The notes under the pieces were generated by a model. That model saw only the letters and a program-made list of their open reading frames with translations. It was not told the DNA's origin and did not search any database. Positions 1-11,000 of a stretch of DNA of 64,000 nucleotides are shown here, in pieces (positions within the stretch are counted from its first letter, which is position 1; each line of letters starts with the position of its first letter). The position numbers were made by a program, and so were the translations under genes. The stretch comes from Symbiodinium natans (Eukaryota > Sar > Dinophyceae > Suessiales > Symbiodiniaceae). Where the stretch lies: the NCBI GenBank assembly GCA_905221605.1, contig CAJNDS010002146.1:850406-914405 (forward strand), in the 5' to 3' direction.

Positions 1-45
1 ATCGCATGGGTTAGGGTGCTCGTAAACGATGGTGAGCATCACCCC

Positions 46-140
46 CTGGTTCTTAGTAGGGAAGGAGGGAATGAGGGCCCTATATACCCTTTAAGGGATT
101 ATGTAGGGCCCTAATTCCCTCATTCCCTACGAAGAACCAG
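46..140. mobile_element. Foldback/MITE-like element, family FB3, copy 1
   Basis: A 95-bp palindromic element. It opens CTGGTTCTTAGTAGGGA and closes with the near-perfect inverse TCCCTACGAAGAACCAG, with internal AGGGCCCTATATA and TAGGGCCCTAA. Copies with diverged arms recur near 32.2, 37.4 and 43.0 kb, which marks it as a dispersed family. It has no coding capacity. A non-autonomous DNA transposon is the simplest reading, but no target duplication was resolved. Confidence 0.6.
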
Positions 141-240
141 CCAGATCAAGGCTTCGGGTTTCCACCTTTTGCAGGCCTACGCGGCCTAAGCAATGCCTCT
201 GGCAAGGCAAGCGCTGTGCCCCAAAACCCGACAACCCTGA

Positions 241-552
241 ACCCCTGACAAGTTGGGGTTTAGGGTTGAGGTTTAGGGTTTAGGGTTTAGGGTTTAGGGT
301 TTAGGGTTTAGGGTTTAGGGTTTAGGGTTTAGGGTTTAGGGTTTAGGGTTTAGGGTTTAGGGTTTAGGGTTTAGGGTTTAGCGGTTTGGCGTTATGGGAG
401 GCTTGGGGGTCTTACACTCCTACGGCAGGCTCAGATCAGACCTGGGTCAAAGCAGCGGATGCGACTGCTGGCGTGACACACTAATTTCCTTTAGGGTTTA
501 GGGTTTAGGGCTTAGGGTTTAGGATTTAGGGTTTAGGGCTTAGGGTTTAGGG
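241..552 (+). repeat. Interstitial telomere-like tract (TTTAGGG)n
   Basis: A near-perfect run of about 16 TTTAGGG units at 264-381, then a 100-bp unique island, then a degenerate second run at 490-552. The G-rich strand is on plus. It lies inside the sequence rather than at an end. Confidence 0.9.
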
Positions 553-651
553 TCCTGCAGAAATTGTGCAATCATGAAGAAACTCGAACAAACAACTGAC
601 ACGTCATGGAATGACAAAGCCCAAGCTGCGCACAACCGCAAGTGCCAATCG

Positions 652-861
652 GATTTAGGGTTTAGGGTTTAGGGTTTAGGGTGAACACGCATTTAACAGA
701 ATATTCTACGATACGTGGTGTGTAAGAATATACAAACATAGAGATGCAGAAATAGTGATGGCTTAGAACTACTGTGGTCTAGCCCTAAACCCTAAACCCT
801 AAACCCTAAGCCCGACTAAGCCCTAAGCCCTAAGCCCTAAGGCCCCAAACCCTAAACCCTA
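652..861. repeat. Opposed telomere-like tracts around a 100-bp island
   Basis: Four TTTAGGG units at 652-683 face CCCTAAA/CCCTAAG units at 781-861 across an AT-richer unrecognised segment. The arrangement TTTAGGG...CCCTAAA is the one proposed here for intron interiors. Confidence 0.75.
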
Positions 862-1960
862 ATGTTGAAGGTTCCGCGCCTTTGCCGCCTCGCTCGTGGG
901 CTCCCCGAGGTGTCCCAGAGCCTCCTGTCACGAGGTTTGTGCAGCCTAAGCCTGAGGGTGCGTGTGTTTGTGTGTGTGCCTCCTAGCATGGCATGCCCAC
1001 CCCACTGAGGCAGGAATGAAGATACCATCGACTCCTAAGCCCAAAACCATAAGTGAAAACCTGAAGGCTAAACCTACTTGGAGGCTCATGGAACTTATTA
1101 ACCAACTAGAACTGTACATACAGACCACGTATAAGCCCCTTAAGTGCCCTAATATGGGTATAAGTACAGTTCTAAGTACAGTTATAACTGGCTAATAAGT
1201 AGCATGGACCTCCAAGTAAACGCGAAGCCCAGACCACAAGCCATGAACCTACGACCCGCCATTATCGAAAAGAAATTTGACTTAAAACCGAATCCCCTCC
1301 CCTTAATACTCAAGTGGGTTGGCCCCATTGAAACCTTCAAAAAAAATGTATATATACATATATACATATGTCCAGGGTCCCTTAAATCAAATAAGGAAAA
1401 TACAAATATACCCAAAAACCAACCCAGTAGACCCCCCCCCTCCTCCCAAAAACAAAAAAATCAGACCGGCCGGGAAAAATGCTTAAAATACGTGGTTGAA
1501 TGTTTGTTGGGGCCCGGTTACGCTTCAACCCTGTTGCCCCTCATCCTACCCTTAACCTTGAAAACCCTCTAAGCCTTAAGCCAGCCCTAAATCCAAAAAC
1601 CCTAAGAGCAAAAGGCTGAGATCAAGGGCTGCAGCCCCTCAAAGCCCTCTGACCCGTAAGCCCTAAGCCCTACTTGAACCCAAACCAAATCAAGAAAGGC
1701 TCAACTCAAGGGCGGAGACCCTCAACCCCCTTGTTCTCAAACAGTTTTAGTACTGGGCTGGGCCGTCCGGCAGGGGGGGGGGGGGGGGCGGGCGTGGGGG
1801 AAGTAATGTTAAATTTTGGCAAAAAAATGAAATTTAGGCAAAATTAGGGAGGTCTTTAGTTATCGCGGGAATTGAGATCTAACCCCAAACCCAAAAACCC
1901 AAACCGCTAGACAGTAGCAACTAACAGACCAGTCGCAGCTTACAAGTCGATCCGCAGATC
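862..1960. other. Non-coding stretch with one foldback and a G16 run
   Basis: No convincing gene is seen. The stretch holds the FB1 foldback listed separately, scattered single CCCTAAA units around 1560-1680, an AT microsatellite near 1348-1368 and a run of 16 G at 1773-1788. Open frames at 962-1195 and 1204-1572 have biased composition and no recognisable domain. Confidence 0.4.
1075..1218. mobile_element. Foldback/MITE-like element, family FB1, copy 1
   Basis: A 144-bp element with imperfect terminal inverted repeats. It starts TACTTGGAGGCTCATGG and ends CATGGACCTCCAAGTA, and the inner arms also pair (AACTTATTAACC against GGCTAATAAGT). The ends recur, complete or halved, at about 4.3, 28.6, 50.7, 52.0, 54.8, 55.4, 56.4 and 56.9 kb. 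It is the best-preserved copy of the most abundant foldback family here. Confidence 0.65.
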
Positions 1961-2508
1961 AGCATGTCATCTATGGACTGTCTCCGGAGTAGGACGACAT
2001 GCTGTCTCTGCAGGGCAGGTCCCGCCACTTGTAAAAGTCAGGAACCAGTTCCGCAGCTTTTCAAGTCAGGGGCTGCAGCAGTGGCGCTGCTCCGCAGAGG
2101 AGCTGCCCTAACACTCGCCGGGGCGGGGGGAGGGGGGGCGGCAGGTCTTTGCAGGAATGGTCCCAATCCATCCCAATCATAAGCTCTTCCTGTGGGAGGA
2201 GTGCTGTGAGGAGTGCAGTGACCCAGTTCCAGCACGACATGGCAGTCTGTCACCAAAGATGGATCCCCTCAATCCTGTTCCACATCACCCTCGAGGCTAC
2301 CCACTGGCCGGACGCTTCCGAGAGGCGTGATGGTCTACTGTTTCGCAGACTGAGTGCAGGGTACCGCCTGCAAACACACGCTCGCGACAAACAGAGCACA
2401 CATTTGTGCGACATCGACACTTGCAGTTGTCGCGGGGGCCCCGAGACACGCCAGATTCGAAACGCCTGTGCCGGTGCTTCAATGAACCATAGCGCGTTTA
2501 GGGTTTAA
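1961..2508 (+). other. GC-rich island with an unrecognised 119-codon frame
   Basis: An island of higher GC between telomere-like tracts. An open frame on plus covers 2149-2508 and runs into the telomere-like repeat at its end, so its C-terminus (AFRV) is repeat-derived. No domain is recognised. A minus frame at 2297-2482 is also open, so strand is uncertain. It may contain exon sequence. Confidence 0.2.
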
Positions 2509-2912
2509 GCCCTAAACCCTAAACCCTAAACGTTGGGCTCCAGGGCCAAGACCCCAAACCCGGAGACCAAAGCATGACCCATGTCTCGGGAGGGGTGAGG
2601 CTTTGGGGCTTTGGGAGTCAAGTCCCTCACCCTCCGATCCTTTAAGCTTGGGGTTTAGGATGTAGGGTTGATTGAGGGTTCACCTGGGACCCCAATACCC
2701 CTGAATTAAGGAATGTTCCCAAACATCTAGAAAGGGTTCCTTATATGGTTCCGAACGAAAATACCCTAAACCCTAAACTCTTACCCCCCCCCCTCTCTGA
2801 GCGAGGAAGGCCCCAAACCCTAAACCCTAAACCCTAAAACCCTAAACCCTAAACCCTAAAACCCTAAACCCTAAAACACTAAACCCTAAACCCTAAAACC
2901 CTAAACCCTAAA
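2499..2912 (-). repeat. CCCTAAA and CCCTAAAA tracts
   Basis: A short TTTAGGG/CCCTAAA inversion at 2499-2532 and a longer run at 2812-2912 that alternates 7-bp CCCTAAA with 8-bp CCCTAAAA units. The segment between them is unrecognised. Confidence 0.8.
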
Positions 2913-2939
2913 CCCCCAACAAAAAATAAGGCTCTTGAA

Positions 2940-3020
2940 GGGGGGGAGATGCCGGGTCCGGGCCTCATAGGCTTGGACCGCCCCCTGGAACTCCCTGGCT
3001 TTCACCTCACGGAGGCGTGT
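2940..3020 (-). CDS. Candidate internal exon, product unknown
   Basis: The minus strand between a CCCTAAA tract (left) and a TTTAGGG tract (right) is open without stops and reads LREVKAREFQGAVQAYEAR, a charged helix-prone sequence. An in-frame stop lies just upstream at about 3021-3023, so the 5' edge must be a splice site within a few codons. Exact borders are not resolved. No family is recognised. Confidence 0.4.
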
Positions 3021-3030
3021 TCAGGGTTTA

Positions 3031-3880
3031 TACAGTGGGGTTTAGGGTTCAGGGTCTAGGGTCTAGGGTTTAGGGTTGAGGGTTTAGGGTTTAGGGCTTT
3101 AAGGCCGTTTTTCGGGGTTTTGGGGGGGGTTAGGGCTTAGGGTTCAGGGTTTGTGTTAGGGTTTATGAAGTGTTAGGGCTTTATGTTGTTTTTTGTAGGG
3201 TCGTTTCTTAAGGTTTTTGTTGCATTTCAGGCTTTAGGGTTCAGGGTTTATGGGGTTTCGAGCAACCTTAAGGGTCATGGAGGGACCCCTAGAAGGGACG
3301 CTTGATCTTATTGCCTTTTTTTGCTTGTCGAGTCCCTAGTTTAATAAGTAGCCCCTGCATTACCCCTAAGGTTCCTTAAAAGGGCCGCGCCTTTCGTCCC
3401 CCCCCGAACCTCAGAACGGCCTCCACGGCTTGTGGTGCTTCTGCCACGCCCTGATTACATGAACTTCTAAGCATCCTTGCGCCCCTAACACCCTGAACCC
3501 CCCAAAACCCCAAAACCCAAAATCCCAAACCCCAATCCCTAAACCCGAACGCCCAAACCCTGAAGCGCCCGTAACCCCTAAAGCCCCAACACCTCAAATC
3601 CTACAACCCTCCGTAACCCTGCAAGGCCCCAAACCCTCAAACCCTGAAACCCTCATCCACATGCAAAACCCCCAAGCCCTACAAACCCCTAAGCCCTACA
3701 AACGCCCAACCCCTCAAACTCCAACAAACCTCACAAACACACAAACCCCCCTTAACCCTAAACTCTAAACCCTGTAGACCCTACAGACCCTATAAACCCT
3801 ATAGACCCTATAGACCCTATAGACACTACTATAAACCCGACCCTAAACCCTAAACCAAACCCTAAGCCCTAAACCCTAAC
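3031..3880. repeat. Degenerate telomere-like block, TTTAGGG then CCCTAAA
   Basis: TTTAGGG variants cover 3031-3250 and give way to CCCTAAA/CCCTATAGA variants at about 3480-3880. No gene is seen. The 3376-3597 minus frame is repeat-derived. The block has the inverted-repeat layout expected of one long intron. Confidence 0.6.
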
Positions 3881-3883
3881 CTT

Positions 3884-3962
3884 TGCTTGGCCCCGGTCCA
3901 GGGCATTGCCGCGGCTCTTCTTCTCCAGCGCCTCGGTGCTCCCTGGCCTCAGGTCGATTAGG
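3884..3962 (-). CDS. Candidate internal exon, product unknown
   Basis: The minus strand reads LIDLRPGSTEALEKKSRGNA and onward without stops for about 26 codons. It lies between a CCCTAAA tract on the left and a TTTAGGG tract on the right, the same packaging as the neighbouring exon at 2940-3020. Composition is coding-like (Glu/Lys-rich, high GC). No family is recognised and it could belong to the same gene as its neighbour. Confidence 0.4.
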
Positions 3963-3964
3963 AA

Positions 3965-4330
3965 GTTTAGGGCTTAGGGTTTAGGCTTTAGGGTTTAGGG
4001 TTTAGGGCTAGGGTTTAGGGTTTAGGGTTTAGCGTTTAGGGTTTAGGGTTGAGGGTTCAGGGTTTAGGGCTAGGGTTTAGGGTTCAGGCTTCAGGGTTCA
4101 GGGTTCAGGATTTAGGGTTTCGGTTTTGGGGTGTAGGGTTTAGGGTGTAGGCTTTAGGGAGTTTAGGGTTTAGAGTTCAGGGGCAGGGGTTGAAGGAGTT
4201 TATGGGATTGGTTTGATGGTTGAGGGTTTAAGCTTTAGGGGTTCAACTGGGGTCCAGGGATCTAAGGAGTTTATGTTAGGTGGTTCAGGCTTTAGGGGTT
4301 ACAGGGTTTAGGGAGTTTACTTGGAGGCTC
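3965..4330 (+). repeat. Degenerate TTTAGGG tract
   Basis: Continuous TTTAGGG, TTCAGGG and TTGAGGG variants with no coding content. It ends next to half of an FB1 foldback (TTACTTGGAGGCTCATGGG at about 4318). Confidence 0.75.
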
Positions 4331-4540
4331 ATGGGCAGCAACAAGTAAAGTTGAGAATAGTTACCATAACTATAGCCTTCGGGACTTTAGGATTTGTGAT
4401 TTCGAGGTTTAGGGCTTCCGGGGTCTACAGTAAACTCCATAAAGTTGGAATATAGTTCTCCTCATACCCCAAGCGGGGTTCCGAAAGGGCATCCCAGCAC
4501 TAATCGTCCTTTAACCATGTTCCAACTTTACGGAGTTTAC

Positions 4541-4652
4541 CTGGGTAGCCCAGCAACCTCCTTTTAATAAGGGCACCCTTTTTGGGGCTGGTTACTTTAT
4601 AAGGGAACCTTGAACCCCAAAACCGGGAAACGGGTACCACTGGGCTACCAAG
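4541..4652. mobile_element. Foldback/MITE-like element, family FB2, copy 1
   Basis: A 112-bp element starting CTGGGTAGCCCAG and ending CTGGGCTACCAAG, with internal AAGGGCACCCTTTTTGGGG and GGTTACTTTATAAGGGAAC. The same internal blocks and ends occur at 29995-30108, 38472-38593 and 57129-57228. Confidence 0.65.
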
Positions 4653-4784
4653 TTACTGTAGGGTCTTAGAGTCTTAGGGGTTAGGGCTTGGGGTTTGCGC
4701 ACCTTCTTTCTCTTCTTCCTCGGGGCTGCTCGGCTGGCTCGGATTAGGGTTTAGGGTTTCGGGTGTAGGGTTTAGGGTGTAGGT

Positions 4785-5170
4785 CGGGAGCATCTGGACC
4801 CAAAGATTTCAGCTTGTCCTCTGCTGCCCAAGCTCGGAGCCTCCATTCGGCCTCCTTCTGGCCGTCTCGTGCTCCCAAGCCACACCGGCTGCGCCGCAGC
4901 GCGCCGCCGGGTAAAAAGGGCGGTCGCCACAATGCCAGTGATCGTAAAGGCGGCCGCAAGGCCCTGCATCTTGAGTTTGGGTTTACACGCCCTGGAGGAG
5001 TTTCTCGTACTGTAGCCACGGAGATGCGCAGAATTTCGCCCATCAACATGGTGTTCTCCTTCTCGAGGTTCCTGTCTTTTGCCCTGATGTCGTGCCTGTT
5101 CGCCTGACTGGGCGTGTCTCTCGATCTCCGGCCGGTCGCCTGCCAGGGCTGCTGGTTCCAATGTCATGGC
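4785..5170 (-). CDS. Candidate coding segment, product unknown
   Basis: Two overlapping minus frames are open. One contains QANRHDIRAKDRNLEKENTM then a helix-prone stretch, and later RDGQKEAEWRLRAWAAEDK, both coiled-coil-like. The other contains a hydrophobic stretch, GLAAAFTITGIVATALF followed by Arg, which could be a membrane anchor. The two may be joined by splicing or represent a decayed gene. No family is recognised. This island lies TTTAGGG-left and CCCTAAA-right, opposite to most exon islands in the window. Confidence 0.35.
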
Positions 5171-5314
5171 ATTCTGCTGTGTGACAAAAACCCTAAACCT
5201 AAAAACCCTAAACCGTAAACCCTAAACCCGACACCTGGGTCCAAACGAGGAGAACGAGCACCCCAGGACTATAGATTCCGGTTCGGGCTTCGGGAGCCAC
5301 CCGCTCAGTACCCG

Positions 5315-5585
5315 AAACAATAATATAATAATAACAACAACAATAATGATGATGATATTTTTATGATACTAAGAAAAATGATTTTGATGATAATAAGAAT
5401 GATAGAAATAATAAGAAGAATACTAATACTAATAAAAATCATCATCATCATCATCATCATCGTAATAATAGTAAGAATGATGATGATAATGATGATGATG
5501 ATGATACTAACAATAGTAGTAACAACAATAATGACAAAACACCAAGAACAAGAACAATAACAAGAACAAGAAGAAGACGAAGAAT
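5315..5585. repeat. AT-rich trinucleotide-type microsatellite block
   Basis: Impure ATG/ATA/AAT/AAC repeats. Open frames here (5305-5646 minus, 5363-5560 plus) are Ile/Met/Ser-rich translations of the repeat and not genes. Confidence 0.8.
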
Positions 5586-5589
5586 AATG

Positions 5590-6900
5590 CTGGCCGCCTT
5601 CTAGTATGGACTCCAACAAGGAACCATAATCTAGAGAACTCACCACCTAGACCTCTCAATATCCCATAACAACGGCCCGGTAGTTACGGCCCCTTTATTC
5701 ATGGATTTGGGGGTCCTGGCTGCTGCGATGGGGAACAACCTGCACATTCCGCACCCTCGCTCAGGCGTTTGCGTGCCCAGGTCCAGCAGGTCCGACCTGA
5801 GCGATCTCCCTGCGCACCCCCCGCAACCCCAAGAGCTACAACTTAGTTGGGTGGATGTTGGGGCGATGTAAGGACCCCGAACCCTAAACCCTAAACCCGA
5901 ATAACAAGAGGCCTTCCCCTAAACAAAAAGGCCGTAAACCCTCCTTAGAAAAAATCTGAGCCCCAAACACTGAACCCTGATTGCTGGGCCCTGCATAGAC
6001 CTGGGCCCCCAAGCCCTTAGGGTTTAGGCTTTAGGGTTAAGGGTTATCCCACAGAGAGGGCCATGCCTCCCCCTGACTTGCTAAATTGGGGTTGATGAAG
6101 ATGAGGGACCCCGAATATAGACCCCAAATAGTAGGATTCCTTATCATGCGGACCCCCAAAAAGGGTACCCCTATTTTCGTAAAACCCTCATTTAATGAAG
6201 CAGATGGTCAGATCTCGAATTTATGGTCCCTAGGTTGGGTGCCGCCTGATAAGCATAGTACCCCCCAAGAGGGACCAGGATTTAGGGAAGTCACCAAATC
6301 ATGCCTCCGAATAGAACTCGAGGGGGCCCCTCTTTGAAATTTCTGCGCATTTTCTGGGTTCAGGGTTTAGGGCTGCATCATAGCTTTAAAAGTAGGACCC
6401 AAGAAGCCTTGCTTCTGGGTATGGTCTTCTCCGCTACGTGTTTAGTTCGGGACGGATACATTGGAAGCTCAATTGATAGGCTGGCAAAGGGCAGCCAGTG
6501 TCTGACAGCTGACAGAGTCTACCATGTAGGCACGGTGACGGCTTGGCGGCTTCTTCCACGCGCACATTCGTTACGTGCGTGCAATCCTCAAAACCTCTTA
6601 AGCCCCCTACAGCCGAAACCCCTAAAACCTAAACCACGGAATCGTAAACTCGAAAATCAGCAGCTTCAACACCTGGACCCTTGAAAATCCCGAGCTTCGA
6701 ACCTCAGGGTTCCCTCAACGCAAGCACTCTGCAAAATCTGCTTGGGGCCCGGGGTCTGCTCTGAATTCGGGTCGCCGGGGAGGCGTTGTAATGGAAACCC
6801 ATTTGATTGAGGGTCACCAAAAGGGTTTAGTTTAGGGTGTAGGGTTTGATCATCTACAACAACCTGCCCATATGAGCGTTACCCTGAGCCCTACATGTTA
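5590..6900. other. Unrecognised segment between microsatellites
   Basis: Holds short telomere-like units near 5880 and 6015 and two overlapping plus frames (6086-6337 and 6301-6684) with no recognised domain. The island 6400-6600 has coding-like base composition but no splice or homology support. Confidence 0.25.
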
Positions 6901-6902
6901 AG

Positions 6903-7005
6903 TGTTATTATTATTATTATATTATTATTATTATTATTATTATTGTTTTTGTTTTGTACACTGTATGTTTTTGTGTGGGATATATATATATATATTTTTT
7001 TTTTT
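6903..7005. repeat. TTA/ATT microsatellite followed by (AT)n and T11
   Basis: (TTA)n with interruptions at 6903-6945, then TATATATATATAT and a T run at about 6980-7005. Confidence 0.85.
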
Positions 7006-7174
7006 GACAGATGTTTGCATTCAAAGCAATGATAACGACATGCGAAACTATGACGGAACATATCATCAAATTCATGATAGTGTGCTTGTATGGACACGTG
7101 AAACCAACGCTTGACTCATTCGACAGACATGCAATGTTGCTTGGAACTTGGAACTTAGGGTTTAGGGTTTACCC

Positions 7175-7179
7175 CCCCC
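7175..7179. repeat. Target-site duplication, left copy (CCCCC)
   Basis: Five C directly outside the left LTR match five C at 27194-27198. Both lie inside longer C runs, so the true length of the duplication cannot be fixed. Confidence 0.5.
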
Positions 7180-7469
7180 TGCGTGAGGTCGGGTAGTTGC
7201 TTGCACTACGCTTTGGCTCCTCACCAGCCAAATGGTCTCGCACTTGTTTTCTGCACTGATGTTCGCCTTCAGTCTCCGTCTCGTGCACCCGGGCGGTTTC
7301 CAGTTACGCTATTGCGCTTACTTCCAACCTATGGGTGACCTTCACTCTAGGGATTACTTGAGCCAACATGGTGAACAGGCCACGGCGTTCTAAGGTGGTT
7401 TCCCCGATGTGCGGCGGAGCCGACACAAAGGGGTTCCCAAAATGTGCTGTGGTTCGGGGATCATTCACA
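7180..7469 (-). repeat. 3' LTR of the copia element
   Basis: 290 bp, read by eye as identical to 26904-27193 (constant offset 19,724). On the element's sense strand it runs TGTGAATGATCC ... CTCACGCA. It contains a spliced-leader-like 15-mer at 7357-7371 and one copy of the 11-nt hairpin motif at 7412-7422. Confidence 0.95.
7357..7371 (-). other. Spliced-leader-like sequence in the 3' LTR
   Basis: The minus strand reads CCATGTTGGCTCAAG. The last 15 nt of the known dinoflagellate spliced leader are CCATTTTGGCTCAAG, so 14 of 15 match, in the sense orientation of the element. The upstream leader bases are not preserved. Known dinoflagellate biology: mRNAs are trans-spliced to this leader, and reverse-transcribed copies leave leader relics. 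Confidence 0.6.
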
Positions 7470-7475
7470 CCCCCC
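7470..7475 (-). promoter_or_regulatory. Polypurine tract (plus-strand primer) of the element
   Basis: The minus strand reads GTGGGGGG directly against the TGTG start of the 3' LTR. A short G-rich purine run abutting the 3' LTR is the standard position for the plus-strand DNA primer of LTR elements. Confidence 0.7.
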
Positions 7476-8061
7476 ACGGCTGGGATTTGCAAAAATGCTA
7501 GACGAACTTGCGTCACGAACATACAATGGTCCCAGTTAAAAGCGACTTAAAGTCTGGCCGTTCTCCACTGTTTTGCTCTCTTTGCCCGAATTGATAGATG
7601 TGAGACAGACTTTCAGCTACTGAAGCGTTCAATCCCATCCTTTGTCTGTACAAAGACTTGCTGCTCACGGTTGCGGAATCATGGGCGCGAAAGGCCCTGA
7701 AAACATGTCAGCAAATTGCTGATCCATCACATTGCGTCTCCAGAATGCATGACTGAAAAGCAGTAGCATCGGCCAAGTTAGCAGAGCATAACCCATACCC
7801 ACTCGGCTACCACACGAGCTGCGAAGAATCGCACATTTCCCTCCAGCGAGCGCATTGGCACATTGCCCCGCTGCTGCTATGCAGTGGCCAAAAAGAGAAA
7901 TAGCATCGGTGGATATAATGACGTACTCCATCGTATTATCTGTTGCATCCATAGGGAAAAGAGGAATCAAAACTGAGAACGCAAAATGCTGAGCCACAAC
8001 CAGATTTCAGGAATACCATGGATTCCAGGGGATGACATACCGGAGGATCCGAGTGCATCAT
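7476..8061 (-). other. 3' untranslated region of the copia element
   Basis: About 590 bp between the ORF3 stop and the polypurine tract. It includes one 11-nt hairpin copy at 8041-8051, 10 nt after the stop. A 110-codon minus frame at 7665-7997 is hydrophobic and Cys/Met-rich but has no recognised domain and is probably fortuitous. Confidence 0.6.
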
Positions 8062-11000
8062 TCACCCTTTCTTTCCCGATCCCTTTCTCGAATGACCGCG
8101 AGGATCTTTGGGAGCAGCTTGAGGTGTCCCAGGATGAGAAGTCTTGGGCTTCGGCTGACTCATGCGGGCCTTCGCACGTGCCGGCATGTCCGTCTCGTCT
8201 GCTTCAGGATGACGAGATCCTCCCGACGAAGTAACCGAAGGTGCGGATGCTGAAGGGTCATAGGCAATGTACAAAGCCGACGCCTTTGGATTCTCCAAAT
8301 ACTGTGTGGGCTTCAACTTCAGGATGCTCATGTCCTTCTTTTGATCACTCAACCATCTGTCCAGCTTCTTGCTGTACTGGTTGGGTAAAGCGCACCCCGA
8401 ATCCCTCATCACCAGAAGGTTGTTAACGCTCACCTTCTGCGAGTCCATCAAACTGAGCAGCTGGATCGGGTTGATGTATTTGAATGCCGCGTGGTACGGG
8501 ATCTCAGCGTTGGGTTTCGTGTAGGAATAAAGCCTCACGTTCAGCACCTGATAGATGATTTTGGCCATGAACATGTGGACCCTTTGCCCGGCTTCAGCAA
8601 ATGCTTTCGGGTCCTCGCCCTCATCCGGAATCATGGGGAGGTTGAAGCTCTCCTTGTTGTATCCCAGCTGGATCGCCCCACGCATGACGTAGAAGACGAA
8701 CTTGTTGGCGTAATAACGCTCAATCATGAACTGCTGGTTCTCCACAGAGCTGGCATACTGCCTTACCTCGTCTTCCATGAGGTCTCTCGGCAACGCCGTG
8801 TCCTCATCGATGGGGACAATAGGCCATGTCCCAGACGCGTCGTGTCTCATGCCTGAGGCGAACTGGTCCTTCATCTTCTTGTATGGAGTCATGATGATTT
8901 TCTCAAACAGATTCCATTTATGGACCAGCACGTACGCAAAGAAGGCGTCGAGGTGACAGTACAACCTGAAGTTGTGGTCCACGCATGCTGCGTAGTCGGT
9001 GTCAATGTTGACATTGCACTCCAGCGCAAGGCGAGCTTTCCTCTCGTTCCGATCGTCCAACGAATCGCCTTCCCTGTCTCCCACCAGCACGAATGCTCGC
9101 TGATTCTGCGCATCCATCTCCACCTCTTCTTGGTTGGGAGCCTCCATCTCCACATCGCGGTACATGTCGCGAATCTCGTCGGGGATCTCCTCGGCCTCAG
9201 GCTCCGCCACGCTTTCCCGTGGACTATTTGCCTCCACATCCCCTGCTGGATTCTGCACCCCGCGGAGCGGAAGCGCATCCTCCTGAACAGGTTCTGATGG
9301 TGGCTCATCTTCCACTTCAATCTCCACAACCTCGTTGTTGACGACGGCAGCGGCCTGGTTGAGCGCCTGGCGAACCACTTCCGGATCAATCCTTTCGGGT
9401 TCCGGATTGGCACGCACATGCTGGATCCTCCCCATGGACAAGAAAACTCTCCCACACGTGAGGCAAATTGCGAAGCTCGCAGGGGTATGCCTGCCGCAGC
9501 AGGGGCAAACCCTCAAGATCAGCGGATCGCTTGTGGTGGTGTGAGTCGTCACACGCCGGAATGTCCTTGAGAGAAACTGGAAAGCACGCTTGATGATGTT
9601 TCCAGGAACGGTGTCGCCCGCCTGCTCAATTGCTTGCAAGATCTCGCGCCTCTCGCCTTCATGCGGGCCAGCGTCGGTGCCTTCCATGGTGCTGACGAGG
9701 TCTTCCACCGAAGGTTTTGGAGGGTCACGATCGGGATTGATGCGTGCGTCCCCATACCCTTCGACCATCTCCTTGGACAGCTCTTTGGAGTACACCTTGA
9801 AGACTTCGCTGAACTCGAAGTACCTTCCTTGGCTTGGCATGCAGATCCAAACGTGCTTGACGGCCTCGAATGGAATTTGCCGCTGGACGAGAAACATTCC
9901 ATTGATCGTGATCACTGCGTTGTAGCGCATGAGTTCATAGGCTGGAACGTACAATACTGCAATTGGTGACCTCGGCCTTCCGGGAATCCTTGTTCTCACC
10001 GTCTGATTTCTCGGATCCCATGGCGGGAACGTCCCGAAATGGCTGTGGACTCGACCGCCTGACGCCCCTCCACCTGGAAGAAGTCCTTTCGCCACGATGT
10101 TGGCGAGAAGCTCTGGGGCCGTGGTGTGATACCCCCCACCAATCTGGTTGACCAAGCTTGTAGTCAAGTGGCATGCGACCCTGTCGTCATTCACCCGCAC
10201 CAGTGAATTGGAGTTGCTGGAGTGTCCACTTGTGGCCCTGATCGCCCACGGCTGCACCCAATTGTCGCACCGGCGAAGGGTACCGGACGTGATGTCATGC
10301 GTCAACCTGTGCCCTCCGAGTTCTTCAAGTTGGGCACGCTGGGTTGCGCCGACGCCCGGAGTGCCGTCCCACGGCGTATCAGACGCTCTTTGTCCAGGTT
10401 TGGGCGCCACGATCTTGATGCCCAGGAATTGAAGTCTAATTCTTCCATTGGTGCGGTACTCGTAGTACGCGTAGTCGATCAGCATTTGAATTCTTCTCTG
10501 ATACTCCGAGTTGTCGTCTCGAGCTGAACTCCTTGCGTAATACCTCCCGCTTTGCCAGAAGTTCTCCAAGTGGATGAAGTCTTTGAGCATCACCCATCCT
10601 CCGGTGTCGCACGGGATTGTCGGGAGCTGGTTGTGCATGTAGTTCGTCTCTCTGTTTGCTAGGCGGTGCCTAAGCAAACGTTGCACATCATAGCCCAGGG
10701 ATTTGATCCTGCGATGATAATCCCGATTGCGATGGTTGTCATTGGAGGAAGTCGCGGGAACCAGGGCTGAAAAATGCCTGTGAGCGAACCTTGCACCCTT
10801 GATGGGTAGGAGCCGGAGGTCCCCTCCGATGACCAGCTTGCCGATGTTCACGTACCCCACGTTCGAGGAAGGATACTCATCGATGTCGCTTCGGAGAGGG
10901 TGTGTTGCAACGTCTCCTCCAACCTCCTGCTCAATCAATCGGCGCGTTGCATCCTGCGATTGTAATCCGATCTCGTAGATGCTCTGCCCGCCGACCCACG

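Noticed and set aside
5305-5646. Membrane-protein-like Ile-rich frame
   Set aside because: Translation of an impure ATN microsatellite.
7665-7997. A small ORF4 in the 3' UTR of the element
   Set aside because: 110 codons, hydrophobic and Cys/Met-rich, without recognisable motif or context. Treated as chance.
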